Assembly: GCA_037043015.1 (NCBI GenBank)
Contig: CM073323.1
Location: forward strand, 19,558,758-19,622,757
DNA from: Bryum argenteum
Taxonomy: Eukaryota; Streptophyta; Bryopsida; Bryales; Bryaceae
Length of the DNA stretch: 64,000 bases
Direction: 5' to 3'
This document shows, one piece after another, positions 36,524 to 49,088 of the stretch (positions are counted from its first letter, which is position 1; every line of letters starts with the position of its first letter). Position numbers and translations under genes: made by a program. The notes below the pieces were generated by a model. The model was not told the origin of the DNA. It did not search any database and worked only from the letters and a program-made list of their open reading frames with translations.

Positions 36524-39277
36524 ATCATCAGTCGACTTCTCAGTGGCAAGAAAGAACCTGCCAGATTTTTTATGTATATTTTGTAGCCAGTGATGATTGG
36601 GTTCGTTGCGTGAGTGTACATTACTTCGATAGGATATGATGACGATCTCGGAGTGAGTGAAGGAGACGATTGACACTCGTAATCGGGTGTATCGACAACT
36701 GTGATGTATCATCTCCATATTAGTATGGAACTTCGAAGTATCTAGTTGTCCGGGTAAATTACGCATTAATTTTATTCTGGAACAACATTTCTCGATTATG
36801 TCTATGTTTCCAAAAGTTCCTGATTCTCGTGGACTTTTGTCAACTCCTGATTTCAATGGGCACATAGCTGAAGAGATTTCTATATCTTACCTTCGACGGA
36901 TGTGAAACTCTGTACCTTAGTATAGGCAAATGTACGGCTATGTGTATCAAAACTTTAGTGGTTGCGGACATATCCTTTCTGATTCATTCGCCTATTTAAC
37001 ACAGTTTTGAACATGTACACATGGCAAACTCTTCCACACTGATAACATGTGAAAATATGTGTCTCCCATATTAACTCATATCTTGAGTGATTTGCACTTG
37101 AGTAAATATGTGTCTTCCGTATTTATTCATATCTCGAGTGATTTGCACTTGAGTTTTAAGAGTTTTAACAAGTTTCAGCATAATTATAGTTTGAATTCCT
37201 CTTAAATGATGAATGGGGATATTATATGTATGCTTGTTTTTACCGAACTAATGCTTTTAATCGTGCAATTGCGCATGATCCTGCAATCTTCAACCAACGC
37301 AACTTTTTGACCAGGCACCTCAAATATATTGAGACTGTAGGAAATTAATCTCAATACCGGTACATTTGGTTTGCACTATCTATGTATATAATAAAATATG
37401 TACGGCGATCCTTCCTACATGCCAACCTACAAACTTACCAACCTACTTACCTACCGTCTTTTATGTTTTTGAATTATGTAAAAATAAAAATAAAAAGAAC
37501 ATTAATATACAAAAACACAAAAACACTGACATATATAAAAATAATAAACATAATATGAGGAAATGGTAAACAGGGGATAATTTTATAAAAGTACCATATA
37601 AAGAGCTTTCCCATGGGGACCGCAGGTACAGTGGTAGTACCAAGATAATGAATTAGAAGAGATGCCATATTTAAGAAAATTAAATCTCATTTATAAAATT
37701 AGATTGTTATTAATATGCTAATTGAAGATCTACATGGGGAGATTTGAGTATTTTTATATTCTTGGGATATCCTTGTGTTCAATCTACATAGGGAGATTTG
37801 AGTAGATTTGAGTATTTTTATATTCTTGGGATATCCTTGTGTTCAATCTACATAGGGAGATTTGAGTATCTTTATATTCTTGGAAATCCTTGTGGTCAAA
37901 GAGCTATGGGAGGAGTACAATGTTACTTCTAAAGTCCTTTATATCCAGAAGTAGTTTCGTAATGTTTAAATATTTTTTTCTCAATTCCAAATGATCATTT
38001 TGAGATACATTGGTGCTTGGATTAGATAAACGTTTTCGGACACACAAAAACGTTGACCATAACGAAACAATGCCTCTTTGCATAATAAAGGGACATGGAT
38101 AGCGTTTTTAACTAGACTGCTCAAGGTTGATCTTAACGAGGTTGATCTTATTCAGGTACCACTATACTTTCTTTTTAACTTTTAATAATCATTTTGAAGT
38201 GTTTTATTGGTCTTCTTCTAGCTTTATTACTTTTTTTAGAAACTTTTTTATTGAAGTATTTATCAAATAATACGTATTTGATTGTCAAATTTCTTGTGAT
38301 GACCGTGGTTTTAGATTTAAGACATTGGAAGAATCAGTTATCCATCATGCAATTTTCTTTTAATATTAAATGCATACAAGGTATAATAAAGCCATTCGAG
38401 CTACTGTACTATTCCCCACAACATCCCTCATGTGTAAACTTAATATGTATCACGTACTTTTAGGTTGAGTCAAGTTTAGGTTTGGCATCTAACCACCGTA
38501 TAATCATCTAAATTGATTTTTGAGCCTTCAGCATGAATCAATTTTTATGATTTCAAGAATATCAAAATAAGATAATTGATTTTCTGGCAAGCAAGTTGAG
38601 TTGCATACATATGCAATAGTGACTGAGGTAGGAATCACTGACAATTGTATCTCCCGGAGTAGGGTAGCTCCTGGTCTCAAAATACTTGGCCCCCCATTCA
38701 ATGGTTATAATAAGCCTTGCCACCAATTCTTGATTACAAATAAGTTTGTCATCTTGCCTTTCATTATTCATCAAAATTAGTCACAATAACTCAATTGTTA
38801 TTCTTTGGATTGTGAGACAAATTATTGTAATGAGGTTTTTCACAATCCGGCTATTTGAAGGTTAGTTCATATTCTGAATTTTCAAAATTTTTCATCATTC
38901 TTACTTTAAAAAAAAAAAAAAAAATCTATCAGACCTGCCCTTGAAGTACGGTATACATTCTATACATACGATTAACCATTAGACCTTTTTATCAACCCGT
39001 GGACATCCCATTCCTCACCTTTCTCGGCCATCGACGGCGGCTATGGCGTTAGCTGGTGCACCCGCTGCCCTTCCACTTGTCAACCTCGCTCCTCCCAGCT
39101 CGCCACCTCAACTTCGCCTTTTCTCTCCTCCCCTTCCCATATATTCACAGGCCTCCCTGCTCCTCCTCCAATTCACATTGTACATTCTATCTCTTACGCA
39201 CTACCCCTACAAACGATTTCTAGCATACTCTTTCCAATACATTGCTGTTTTTAATCTGTCGTAGTTGATTCAGCGAG
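36524..39277. other. Spacer between ELIP copies 1 and 2
   Basis: AT-rich, no gene. 37729-37895 is a tandem repeat of ~57-65 bp (AGATTTGAGTATTTTTATAT then TCTTGGGATATCC), about three copies. Parts of this spacer recur between copies 2 and 3: TTTTAATAATCATTTTGA at 38.2 kb and again at 42.0 kb. The duplicated unit therefore included the spacer. An A-run lies at 38909-38924. Confidence 0.6.
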
Positions 39278-40231
39278 ATGGCGACCTCTAGCATGTTGAG
39301 CAGGAGCTGCGTCCAGACCGTGGCTGGGCTTCCATCAATGGGAGCTTCCAAGACTCGATCCACCACTGCTAGCCCGTTCTTGGCGACGAGGCACTTGCAG
39401 ATGGAGCGTCGCAGCTTGGTGGTGCGCGCGAAGCAGGACCAGACTCCTCTCGTAAGTTGATCATCCCCTGTATTGACCCCGCACGTTGAATACATCAATG
39501 TTTTATCAACAGAGAGGTTACAGCTATGATGCGATACTCATTGCTCGGAACTCCTCTAGAGCACAAGAGTTCTTTGTGAATCTCCACTCTGTGCATTTGA
39601 GTAGTGCGTGAGCTGATTGATAGAGGTCTGAAGCACGGGACGGACTTATATGATCGGTTGCCATGGCTTCAGTATCTGATTGGAAATTGTGACTTCTAGG
39701 CTGAGGTGTAGATATGGGATTCTGATGGTGGAGTGTATTGTGCAGCCGGATACGAAGGTAGACCCAGAGAAGAAGGACGACCCGCTCCGCGTCTTCGAGG
39801 GCTCGCCAGTGGAGAAGTACTTCCGCCCAGAGGAAGAGAGGCGTCCCGAGGACGGCAACACCAGCACCAAGAGCCTGATGAAGTTCGACGGGCCAGCACC
39901 AGAGACGATCAACAGTCGGCTGGCGATGTTGGGAATCACGTGGGCGTTCATTGCAGAGATCATCACGGGACAGAGCGTGTGGGAGCAGGTGACGGAGGGG
40001 CGGGGACTGGTGTGGTTTTTGTTCGTATCGCCCATCATCATCGCAGCGACGCTGATTCCCATGTACAACAAGGAGTCGCCAGACAGCCGCGCCAATGGGC
40101 CATTCAACGCGCAGAATGAGCGATGGAACGGGCGTGCTGCCATGATCGGTCTGGTTGCTCTGCTCATCACCGAGAACATCTACCTGAAGGGCCCCCTGTT
40201 GGGCTTCATTCACAGCTCGCTGAACATGTAA
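39278..40231 (+). CDS. ELIP: Early light-induced protein, tandem copy 2
   Basis: Exons 39278-39451 and 39746-40231 encode the same 219-residue precursor as copy 1: the same transit peptide, three helices and paired E..N.R.AM.G chlorophyll-binding motifs. Nucleotide differences from copy 1 in exon 2 are few and silent (for example GCTAACGGG versus GCCAATGGG). The 294-bp intron is identical, as far as I can read, to that of copy 3. The sequence just upstream of the ATG (GATTCAGCGAG) is close to copy 1, but the spacer further out differs. All three genes share strand and spacing, as expected of unequal-crossover duplicates. Confidence 0.93.
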
Positions 40232-42579
40232 ATCATCAGTCGACTTCTCAGTGGCAAGAAAGAACCTGCCAGATTTTTTATGTATATTTGTAGCCAGTGA
40301 TGGGTTAGTTGCGTGAGTGTACATTACTTCGATAGGATATGATGACGATCTCGGAGTGAGTATAGGAAACGATTGGCACTCGTATTCGGGTGCATCGACA
40401 ACCTTGTATCATCTTTATATGAGAAATATAGTGAGTATGGAACTTTGAAGTATCTAGTTGTCCAGGTAAATTTGCATTAGTTGTATTTGGGAAGAACATT
40501 TTTCGATTTATGAACTCTCGCAAACTCTTTATTGCAATGGGTGACTTTTGGCTTATGTACAGTCCCTACACATTGCTTACGAATTCCTTCTGGAGGGAGT
40601 TTTTATAAAGAACTTTGAAAATTCATTGTGAGCTCAAAAATGATTGGATTTGAAAACCGTAAAGTGTTTTGGAGTCACATCAAAGTTTATTATAATATTG
40701 TGTTCAAATATCAATTCCTTTCTATAATATCATTCAACATAGTACAAATACTCTATACACCATATGCCATTGACTAGTCCTACCTTTTGCGTGAATTACA
40801 ATATATATGCCAATTGCAATTTCGAAATGAGCTTCCAAAGTTGTTCTTGGGATACTTGTGTGTATATTTGTGCTATCATTGATATATGTCATGTTTGATT
40901 TTTGGCTTGGAGGAATTTCTAAATAAGTCGTAATAACTAGTAAACTTTTCCCAAAACTTGTGAAAGTCTTTCTCACTACTACAAATATCTTCCGAGGATT
41001 TGAAGGATTGTTGTAGACTATTAGAATGATAGAGCTCATGCTAAGTTTAAATTCTTCTAATATTCTTCCAGTATTCTCCAAGTTCAAAGGAAGACAAATT
41101 TCCATCTTGAGTTTTGAGATTGGAAACTCTTAAAAAACCACTCCAAACCACAACATTCAAAATAGGAGCTTCTTTTTATCATTCAAAATAGTTTCCGATA
41201 GCTATGTGTATCAAAATTTTAGTTTCTGCAAAAATATCAATTTCAATGGACTTATTGCAAATTTTGTTTTGTTCGCTGTAACACATTTTTGAATATTGAT
41301 CACATGTGAATGTGCAACAACACATCTGAAGACAATTAAGGTTACAACTTAACATACAATTTGAGCATATTGAATTCCTCTTAAAATTAAGAATGGGTGT
41401 ATAGTTACTTGTTTCCACTAAAGAATTGTGAAAGTTTCGTGCGCAATTAAAATTCAAGAAACACGTATTTTCTTATAATGGTAACATTCACATTATTCAC
41501 TGATTTTGAGAAATGAGAGTTTAGCTCGAGTCGAGTTAAATGTACCCATAGAATACATTTGGCTCAACTCAATGAAGCTCAATTGTCATCGATTTGATAA
41601 TTTGAATATTCCCATTATAACAAAATAGGTGTTAAGAGGCTATGGGGGATTTGACTATTTATATATTCTTGAGAAATTCTTCTATTTCAAAAGCTATAGG
41701 AGGAGCATGATATTACTTACTTCTAAACTCCTTTCTACCCAATGTAACTTCTAAACTCCAAAAACTCATGGGAGGAGTTGAAAAAGCTATCCTTCCTATC
41801 CGATGTTACTTCTGAACTCCAAAAATTCATGGGAGGAGTTAAAAAAGCTATCATGGGACGAGATCTATATTAATTCTAAACTCCATAAATCTATGGAAGG
41901 AGTTCAAAAGCGGTAGGAGGAGCACAATGCTCTAAAGTCTTTCCTTTCCAGGAGTAGTTAAATGTTAGATGTAATGTATCTATACTTTCTTTTCAACTCA
42001 AAATAATCACTTTGAGATACTATCTTTCTAACTTTTAATAATCATTTTGAAAATTATTTTGGTCTTCTCTAGCCTTATTACTTTTCTTTTGAGACTTTTC
42101 TCTTCAAGTATTTATTAGATGATACTCCTTTGCTGGTCAAATTTCTTATGATGGCCCTCGTCTTAAACTTAAGAGACTGATAGTATCAATTATCAATCAT
42201 GCAATTTTCTTCCAAAATTAAATGCATACAAGGTGCAATGAAGCCATTCGCTACTGCACTATTCCACACAACATCCCTCAAGTGTAAACTTATGATTAAC
42301 CCGTGAACGTCCCTTTTCTCACCTTTCTCGGCCATCCGACGGCGGCTATGGCGTTAGCTGGTGCACCCGCTGCCCTTCCACTTGTCATCCTCGCTCTCCC
42401 AGCTCGCCACCTCGACGTCGCTTTTACCCTCCTCCCCTTCCCATATATTCACATGCCTTCCTACTACTCCTTCAATTCATTTTGTACATTCAATCTCCTA
42501 CACACTTTCGTACATACAAATTTTTCATACCCATCCCAATCTACTAGTCTTTTTGATCTGTAGCAGTTGATTCAGTGAG
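40232..42579. other. Spacer between ELIP copies 2 and 3
   Basis: AT-rich, no gene. 41690-41900 holds an imperfect tandem repeat of GGGAGGAGTT/AAAAGCTAT and TTACTTCT(A/G)AACTCC units that are related to 37.9 kb. The inverted-repeat element copy lies at 41460-41633. Confidence 0.6.
41460..41633. mobile_element. Small inverted-repeat element, copy 2
   Basis: AACACGTATTTTCTTATAAT at the left and the complementary end CCATTATAACAAAATAGGTG at the right enclose an interior shared with 32589-32739. Shared stretches include TGATTTTGAGAAATG and GTCGAG(T/C)TAAATGTACCCA. Confidence 0.65.
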
Positions 42580-43533
42580 ATGGCGACCTCTAGCATGTTG
42601 AGCAGGAGCTGCGTCCAGACCGTGGCTGGGCTTCCGTCAATGGGAGCTTCCAAGACTCGATCCACCACTGCTAGCCCGTTCTTGGCGACGAGGCACTTGC
42701 AGATGGAGCGTCGCAGCTTGGTGGTGCGCGCGAAGCAGGACCAGACTCCTCTCGTAAGTTGATCATCCCCTGTATTGACCCCGCACGTTGAATACATCAA
42801 TGTTTTATCAACAGAGAGGTTACAGCTATGATGCGATACTCATTGCTCGGAACTCCTCTAGAGCACAAGAGTTCTTTGTGAATCTCCACTCTGTGCATTT
42901 GAGTAGTGCGTGAGCTGATTGATAGAGGTCTGAAGCACGGGACGGACTTATATGATCGGTTGCCATGGCTTCAGTATCTGATTGGAAATTGTGACTTCTA
43001 GGCTGAGGTGTAGATATGGGATTCTGATGGTGGAGTGTATTGTGCAGCCGGATACGAAGGTAGACCCAGAGAAGAAGGACGACCCGCTCCGCGTCTTCGA
43101 GGGCTCGCCAGTGGAGAAGTACTTCCGCCCAGAGGAAGAGAGGCGTCCCGAGGACGGCAACACCAGCACCAAGAGCCTGATGAAGTTCGACGGGCCAGCA
43201 CCAGAGACGATCAACAGTCGGCTGGCGATGTTGGGAATCACGTGGGCGTTCATTGCAGAGATCATCACGGGACAGAGCGTGTGGGAGCAGGTGACGGAGG
43301 GGCGGGGACTGGTGTGGTTTTTGTTCGTATCGCCCATCATCATCGCAGCGACGCTGATTCCCATGTACAACAAGGAGTCGCCAGACAGCCGCGCCAATGG
43401 GCCATTCAACGCGCAGAATGAGCGATGGAACGGGCGTGCTGCCATGATCGGTCTGGTTGCTCTGCTCATCACCGAGAACATCTACCTGAAGGGCCCCCTG
43501 TTGGGCTTCATTCACAGCTCGCTGAACATGTAA
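42580..43533 (+). CDS. ELIP: Early light-induced protein, tandem copy 3
   Basis: Exons 42580-42753 and 43048-43533 encode the same 219-residue ELIP precursor. From the start codon to about 70 bp past the stop, the gene matches copy 2 almost base for base, intron included. The one exonic change I see is CTTCCGTCAATG for CTTCCATCAATG, which is silent. Outside that block the 5' and 3' flanks diverge strongly. All functional marks (transit peptide ending VVRA, three helices, two E..N.R.AM.G motifs) are intact. It is the last gene before the LINE insertion at 44139. Confidence 0.93.
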
Positions 43534-44137
43534 ATCATCAGTCGACTTCTCAGTGGCAAGAAAGAACCTGCCAGATTTTTTATGTATATTTGTAGCCAGT
43601 GAGTGTACACTACTTTGATGACGATCTTTGAGTGAGCAACGGAAGACGATTGACACTCGTAATCGGGTGTAACGTCACCTGTAATGATTTAACTCCTTCA
43701 TATGAGAATTATAGCGAGTATGTATCTATATCTAATTTGGTCTCCGGTTAAACTGAGTGTGTAATGTGCTTTGCATTGACATCTACATGGTCGTGTGTGT
43801 GTAACCATCGTTCTATAGTCTTCTCCATTTCGACGAATGTGTTAATCTTAATCTCAGCTGGCTTGTTATCTTAATAATTTCACTTTCACATTTTTGAATA
43901 TGGATGTGCAGCAGATTTATTTCTCATGTACTCACTGGTACATGGATGTATGTATCAACGTTCATTGTGGTATTTGCATGTGAGGATTATGAATTAACAT
44001 ACAAGCTCAAGTTTGTTCCTCTAGGGATGTAAATGTGAACTTTTATGTTGCTTGTTTCTACAGAAGTGTTGAGCTGTAGAACATGCAACTGTGCATGGTC
44101 CTGCACTTCAACTTATCAAATAGTGTCCACATGGAAT

Positions 44138-44176
<39 letters not shown>

Positions 44177-44637
44177 ATTATTGTATTAATAATTGCATAT
44201 CAATACAAGATGAACCAAAGCACGTTGTGCCTGGCGAGCATATTTTTGGAGTTTTCCACAACTAAGTACTATCATGAAGAATCCCATCTACCTAGCTCCT
44301 AGGTCTGAGATCGATTCTCCAGCCTCCACGAGGCCTGCACTTTTTCATGTCACTACAACAAGCACCATCATCTCCTGCAAAAGCATGACAACAGAAAAAA
44401 CTACACATCCTTGAGAAGCTAACGCATTTTGCGCTACCTCCCAGTTGAGTTACCCATGGACTCATCGATCCCTTGCACGAGTAACTAGCAGCCACCACCT
44501 GTCTCGCCTAGCTCGTGGGTTGGAGACGATCCACCTGCAACGAGTAACCCCAGCATTCGAAGTTACCTCGGCCCAAGTTGCAGCAGGTGGAGCTCCAGCG
44601 GTCAAGCAGTGCGGCTCACAAGCTTCTTGTGACCACG

Positions 44638-47600
44638 CTACAGTAACGTCGCAAGGCCTACCTGCTTGATCTTCCATCTCAAGCCACCTTCTACTCTTTC
44701 TACCACATGCGACACAGGTAGCCAGTTAACATCAAATCTGTTTAAGAACTTTTCTGCTTGTTGTGGATGTTGCTGCATGAGTTCAACAGTTCTGAACCAG
44801 GCCGAGTTGAGAGCATCCACAAGTGCCTCCCAAATGCGCATCTCCCTTAGCTCTGCAGTCCACGGAGCATCTGCAAACACACTTGCATTGCGATCAAGCC
44901 AAATGATCCACGCTACTGACCCGCGAAGCACCGACCAGATAAGCTTGGCATCTTGGAGCCTTCTTGGTAGATGAGATCCCATCAAACATTGCTGCCACTG
45001 CAGCCTTCGCCACGGGCCGCGCACCTGCATGAATGTAAACAAGACTGACTGGGCGTAGTCCCACGCGTGTATCGCCCTCGGACACTCCACGAGACAGTGA
45101 AGAACCGTCTCGGGGATGTCACATGTGCCACATGCATCACTGATTCTCGGACTCATTTGTCTCCGCCATACGTTGACTGCTATTGCCTTGTGAATCGCAG
45201 CCCACATGAAGCCCGCCTCCTTTTGGGGCTTGTAGGCGGCCCAGACTTCTTGCCAATTTGGTGAGAAGGTTGGGGAGAGGACTCCTGTCCACTTGAGGTG
45301 GATCGGCCGCAGCGGCTCCTCGCGGGGTCGCAGTATTTGCCTACCTAACTTGGAGCTGTAGTTGAACAGCGGACCTCTGTCTCTCCAGCACCAGCGTCCG
45401 GGATCAAAAGAAAGGGACGCGATGGTCCCCACAAACCACAGCAGCCTCGCTTCCACCTTCTGTCTCCTGCACGACATCGTGACTACCCGGACACGTGCTA
45501 GCATCCCCACGATCTGAGCATGACCTGCAGTTTCATTTGCAAATGTGGAGAGTTGTCCAGAGTGGCCAACCACATAGCTCGGGTAGTCAAACAGTAGTCG
45601 CATCGACACCTGCCCACGCACGATTGTGGGACAGTATTCCTTCGAAGTTTCAAAAATCCTAAAGGGGGGGGCATCGAATGAGTCGTCAAAGATCCCCACA
45701 AACTCCCCTGGTGTGGTAGCGCCATTGTCCGCTATAAGCATTGTTGTCCATGCCTACGGCAGCGATGTGATGAGGTTGTTGTAGCAGCCCTGTTCCGCAT
45801 CCTGGAGTTGGAACTTGTCTCTTGCATCTTCCCACGGCCGGAATGAGTTCAGGTTACTTGCCCACAAGTCTCTCACCTGCCACATTCCGGAAGCCATGAT
45901 TCGGGAAACTCTGGCCGCCGTGAAGCTATGCGGCCGAGAGAGTCGCTTGGTAGTGAACCAAATGGGAGACGTGAGAACCTCGTCCGCGTTCATCGGTGCC
46001 AGAGCTTCAATCGCCGGCGTGAGTTTCCTCCAAGCACGGATTATTCTGTCCCACACGCGGGAGCCACGAGGAGCCCGAAACTTTGCTAACATCAACCAGC
46101 AAGGCGATGCCAGCCACCTCCCTGCTTCGGAAGGCTGCATTTGGAGGATTCTATATCTGAGAAACAATTGGAGGTTCGAGTTGTCAGGAAGGAGTGCTCG
46201 GAACAGCCATTTCGCCATCAATGCATTCATTGTGTCCTCCGGGTCCAAAAGGCCCAACCCTCCCTTTGCTTTGTCCACGCAGCAGTCCTCCCATGCTACG
46301 CGCGCGTGGCTCCTGTTTCCCGAGTCCGACCAAAGAAAGTTCCGAACCATCGACTTAATCTTCCTGATCACCTCGAGGGAGCCGCCCCAAATCACGACAA
46401 AGTACCAGATCGTGGAGAGTAAGACCGAGTTAACCACGATTGCGCGCCCTGAGAGAGACAGCTGGGTCGATTGCCAGTATGCAAGTTTCTTACATACTTT
46501 CTGCATGAGGAATGCATCAACATCACTAACCGTGGGGTTCAGGCCGAAAGGAGTGCCGAGTAGCTTGGATAAGGACTTCTCTTGTGCCCAAGGGCAAGGC
46601 AAATTCCGGAGCCAGTCTGGTGGCGGGGTATCTGCAATCCAATATGCAAGGCTTTTGCTCCAGTTGAGTCTGTGCCCAGAGGCCAACTTGAAATCCTCCA
46701 ATAGGGCGGTGGCCACCTGAAGATTGTCTTCACTTCCATGCAGGGTGAAGCTAGTATCGTCCGCGTATTGTAAGACCAGTTGCTGTTCTTCGGAATCTGG
46801 GATTTGTATTCCACGCAAGGCGCCATCTTCCATGAGCTGCTTGGCGGCCACATTTAGCACCTCTCCAATGAAAAGGAATAGGTATGGCGCCAGGGGGCAG
46901 CCTTGGCGAACGCCTCGATCTACTCCAAAGTCGCTGGACTCCCGGCCATTACACAAAACAGTAGCTCTTGCATTAGAGAACAACAGTTTCACGAGCTTGA
47001 TAAACTCAAATGGAACCCCAAAGCGCTCCAGCACGTCGAACATGAATGCATGGTCGACCATGTCGTACGCCTTCTGGAAGTCGAGCTTGAGAAGCACCAT
47101 AGCTTGTGCGGATCGGGAGGCCCAATCCATGGTTTCGTGCGTGACGAGCACATTGTCTAAGATGTATCGCGAAGGAATGAATGCCGATTGGTCTTCCGAG
47201 ATAGCGTCAGGGAGTGTGGGTTGGAGGCGGCGCTGCAACGCCTTGGCCAATACTTTATACGCGGTGTTGAGCAGCGTTATTGGCCGCCAGTTGCCTAGGT
47301 TGAAGCGATCTCCGCTTTTGAAGAGTAGGATGATCAGTCCTCGATTCATGACACTAGGCAGGGAGCCGCTCTCAATAGTCGAGTTCACCATAGCCAAGAA
47401 GTCACCGCCAACCACGTCCCACAGTTTGGTGTAGAACTCGATGGCAATACCGTCCGGTCCGGGACTTTTTTCCCGCGCCATTTCTTTTGCCGCTTCCTCG
47501 AGTTCATCAAGGCACAACGGCTGTGCTAGCGCGATCTGATGCTCCACATGAAGCCGACTGGGGATACGGTTGAGAAATTCCCTCCTGCACTCCATCTGCT

Positions 47601-48918
47601 GCTCCAGTTCCGGCCCCTCCAGCAGCTCTGTCCGGTACAGGGACTCGTAGAAGTCCAAGCAAATTCGACTCATCTCTTCGGGATCCGAAGTAACGGACCC
47701 ATCCGGTGCTTGCAGGCTCGTGACCGCAGCAGAGGCAGGTTTCTCCTTCACTGCAGAGAAGAACTCACGAGTCACGCGATCGCCTTTCGCCCTCCATCTC
47801 ATCCGCGCCCGGATGCGTGCACCGCGCAGCTTGGCCTCCTCACAGCCTTGCAGGTGTCCCCGCGCTGTACGAAGGCTCGCTTGCGCCTCGACACTGTCTG
47901 GGGTCGATTCTAGCTCGGAGGTGGCGTGCTCCAGCGCTGCCTTCAGCTTCTCCTCACTTTCCCGGAAGGCCATGGCTTTACATTTGCAGAAATTCCTGTA
48001 AAAACGAGAGAATTCTTTCAACTTGGCAAAGAATGGCGCTTCCCTTGGCTGTGCATGCCACACTGCGCGGATCTGGTCCTTGGCTTCGTCAATCCATCGC
48101 GCATTCATCTTCCACCGTGTCTGCCTCGGTGCTCCGGCTCCAAGTTTGAGGCTGATGTGCACGGGGCGGTGGTCCGACCAACAATTGTCGCCTCTAATCC
48201 TGTAGAAATTGGGGACGCAGTTATGATTGCCAGTCGAGCATTGAGGCGCGTAGAACCTATCTAGTCGCGCAAGGGTGCGAGTCCCGTCTTCTCTCAAGTT
48301 GTCCCATGAGAATCGCTGGCTGTCCTGCGATCTTGGGTGTTCGTGAATGTCAAGGACGCGCTTGAGCTCCGCAAATGCAGCTCGTTCTTCCTGCGGCACA
48401 AGACGACTACAAGTACTCGTTTTGTCGTTTCGAAACTCTACCATGTTGAAGTCCCCGCCTAAGATCCAGCGAGTGTTGGTGGGGAGGTCTCTTGTCATTG
48501 CCAGTCAAAGTTCTGTGCGGGCGTTGGAGGTGTTGGGCGCGTAGATGTTCACGAATCCGATGTCGCCACCTGGGGTGCCACCAAGCACAAACCAGTGTGC
48601 TCGATTACCAAGAATTGCGCCTTCTGCTGAGACCAGCTGCTTGTATTTTGGAGCCAAGAGCGTCGCCACGCCTCCTTTTCCAGCGCCCTCCATGTTGAAG
48701 GCATTCCTGTAGCCGACATTTGCATCCAAGCACCACGCCTGTGCGTCCTTCCATAGGTACCTGCCAAGCTTAGCAGCAGCGGAGAGACGAAGTTTGTGCT
48801 CCTGGATGAAGACTATGTCTAAGTTAGTGAAGCTCCTAAGGTATCTTCTAAGGAGTGGAACAGCGCTATTCGCGTTCAAGCCCCTCACGTTGAGCGATAG
48901 GATTTGTATATCCATCAA
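44638..48918 (-). pseudogene. LINE ORF2: endonuclease, reverse transcriptase and zinc-finger domain
   Basis: One frame of 1,427 codons starts MMDIQILSLNVRGLNANSAV (apurinic-type endonuclease; GGDFNMVEF follows) and continues with the RT. RT marks include EKSPGPDGIAIEFY, WRPITLLNTAYKVLAKALQR, KLDFQKAYDMVDH, GVRQGCPLAPYLF and the catalytic LQYADDTSF. A zf-RVT domain near the C-terminus has CGTCDIPETVLHCLVECPR. There is no RNase H domain, as in many plant L1 elements. Two in-frame stops break it: a TGA after NARTEL (~48504) inside the endonuclease, and a TAG after NNLITSLP (~45753). Apart from these the frame is intact, so inactivation looks fairly recent. Confidence 0.92.
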
Positions 48919-49088
48919 CGACTCCGGTGCTTTGAGGATTTCAACGCGTCCTCTCCGCTGAAGTCAACCAACGTCCTGCCTGTGCCCCACCCATCGAAAC
49001 TAGCTGCGAGGTTGATTCGCCGAGGCTCTCCTTCATCGAAGGGTCCGCTCCTCTTCTGGCAATCTCCACCTGGCAGGGGTGCGCCTCT

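Noticed and set aside
35762..36865. A 367-codon minus-strand frame, and similar frames at 39524-40324 and 42826-43656
   Set aside because: They lie antisense to ELIP exon 2 and intron. The plus strand encodes a clear three-helix chlorophyll-binding protein, and the antisense frames exist only because the gene is GC-rich.
39733..40119. 128-codon plus-strand frame (also at 43035-43421) inside ELIP exon 2
   Set aside because: Out-of-frame shadow of the ELIP coding sequence, Arg/Gly-rich with no independent support.
46724..47434. Long plus-strand frames across 45.8-48.5 kb
   Set aside because: Antisense shadows of LINE ORF2, which has intact RT motifs on the minus strand.
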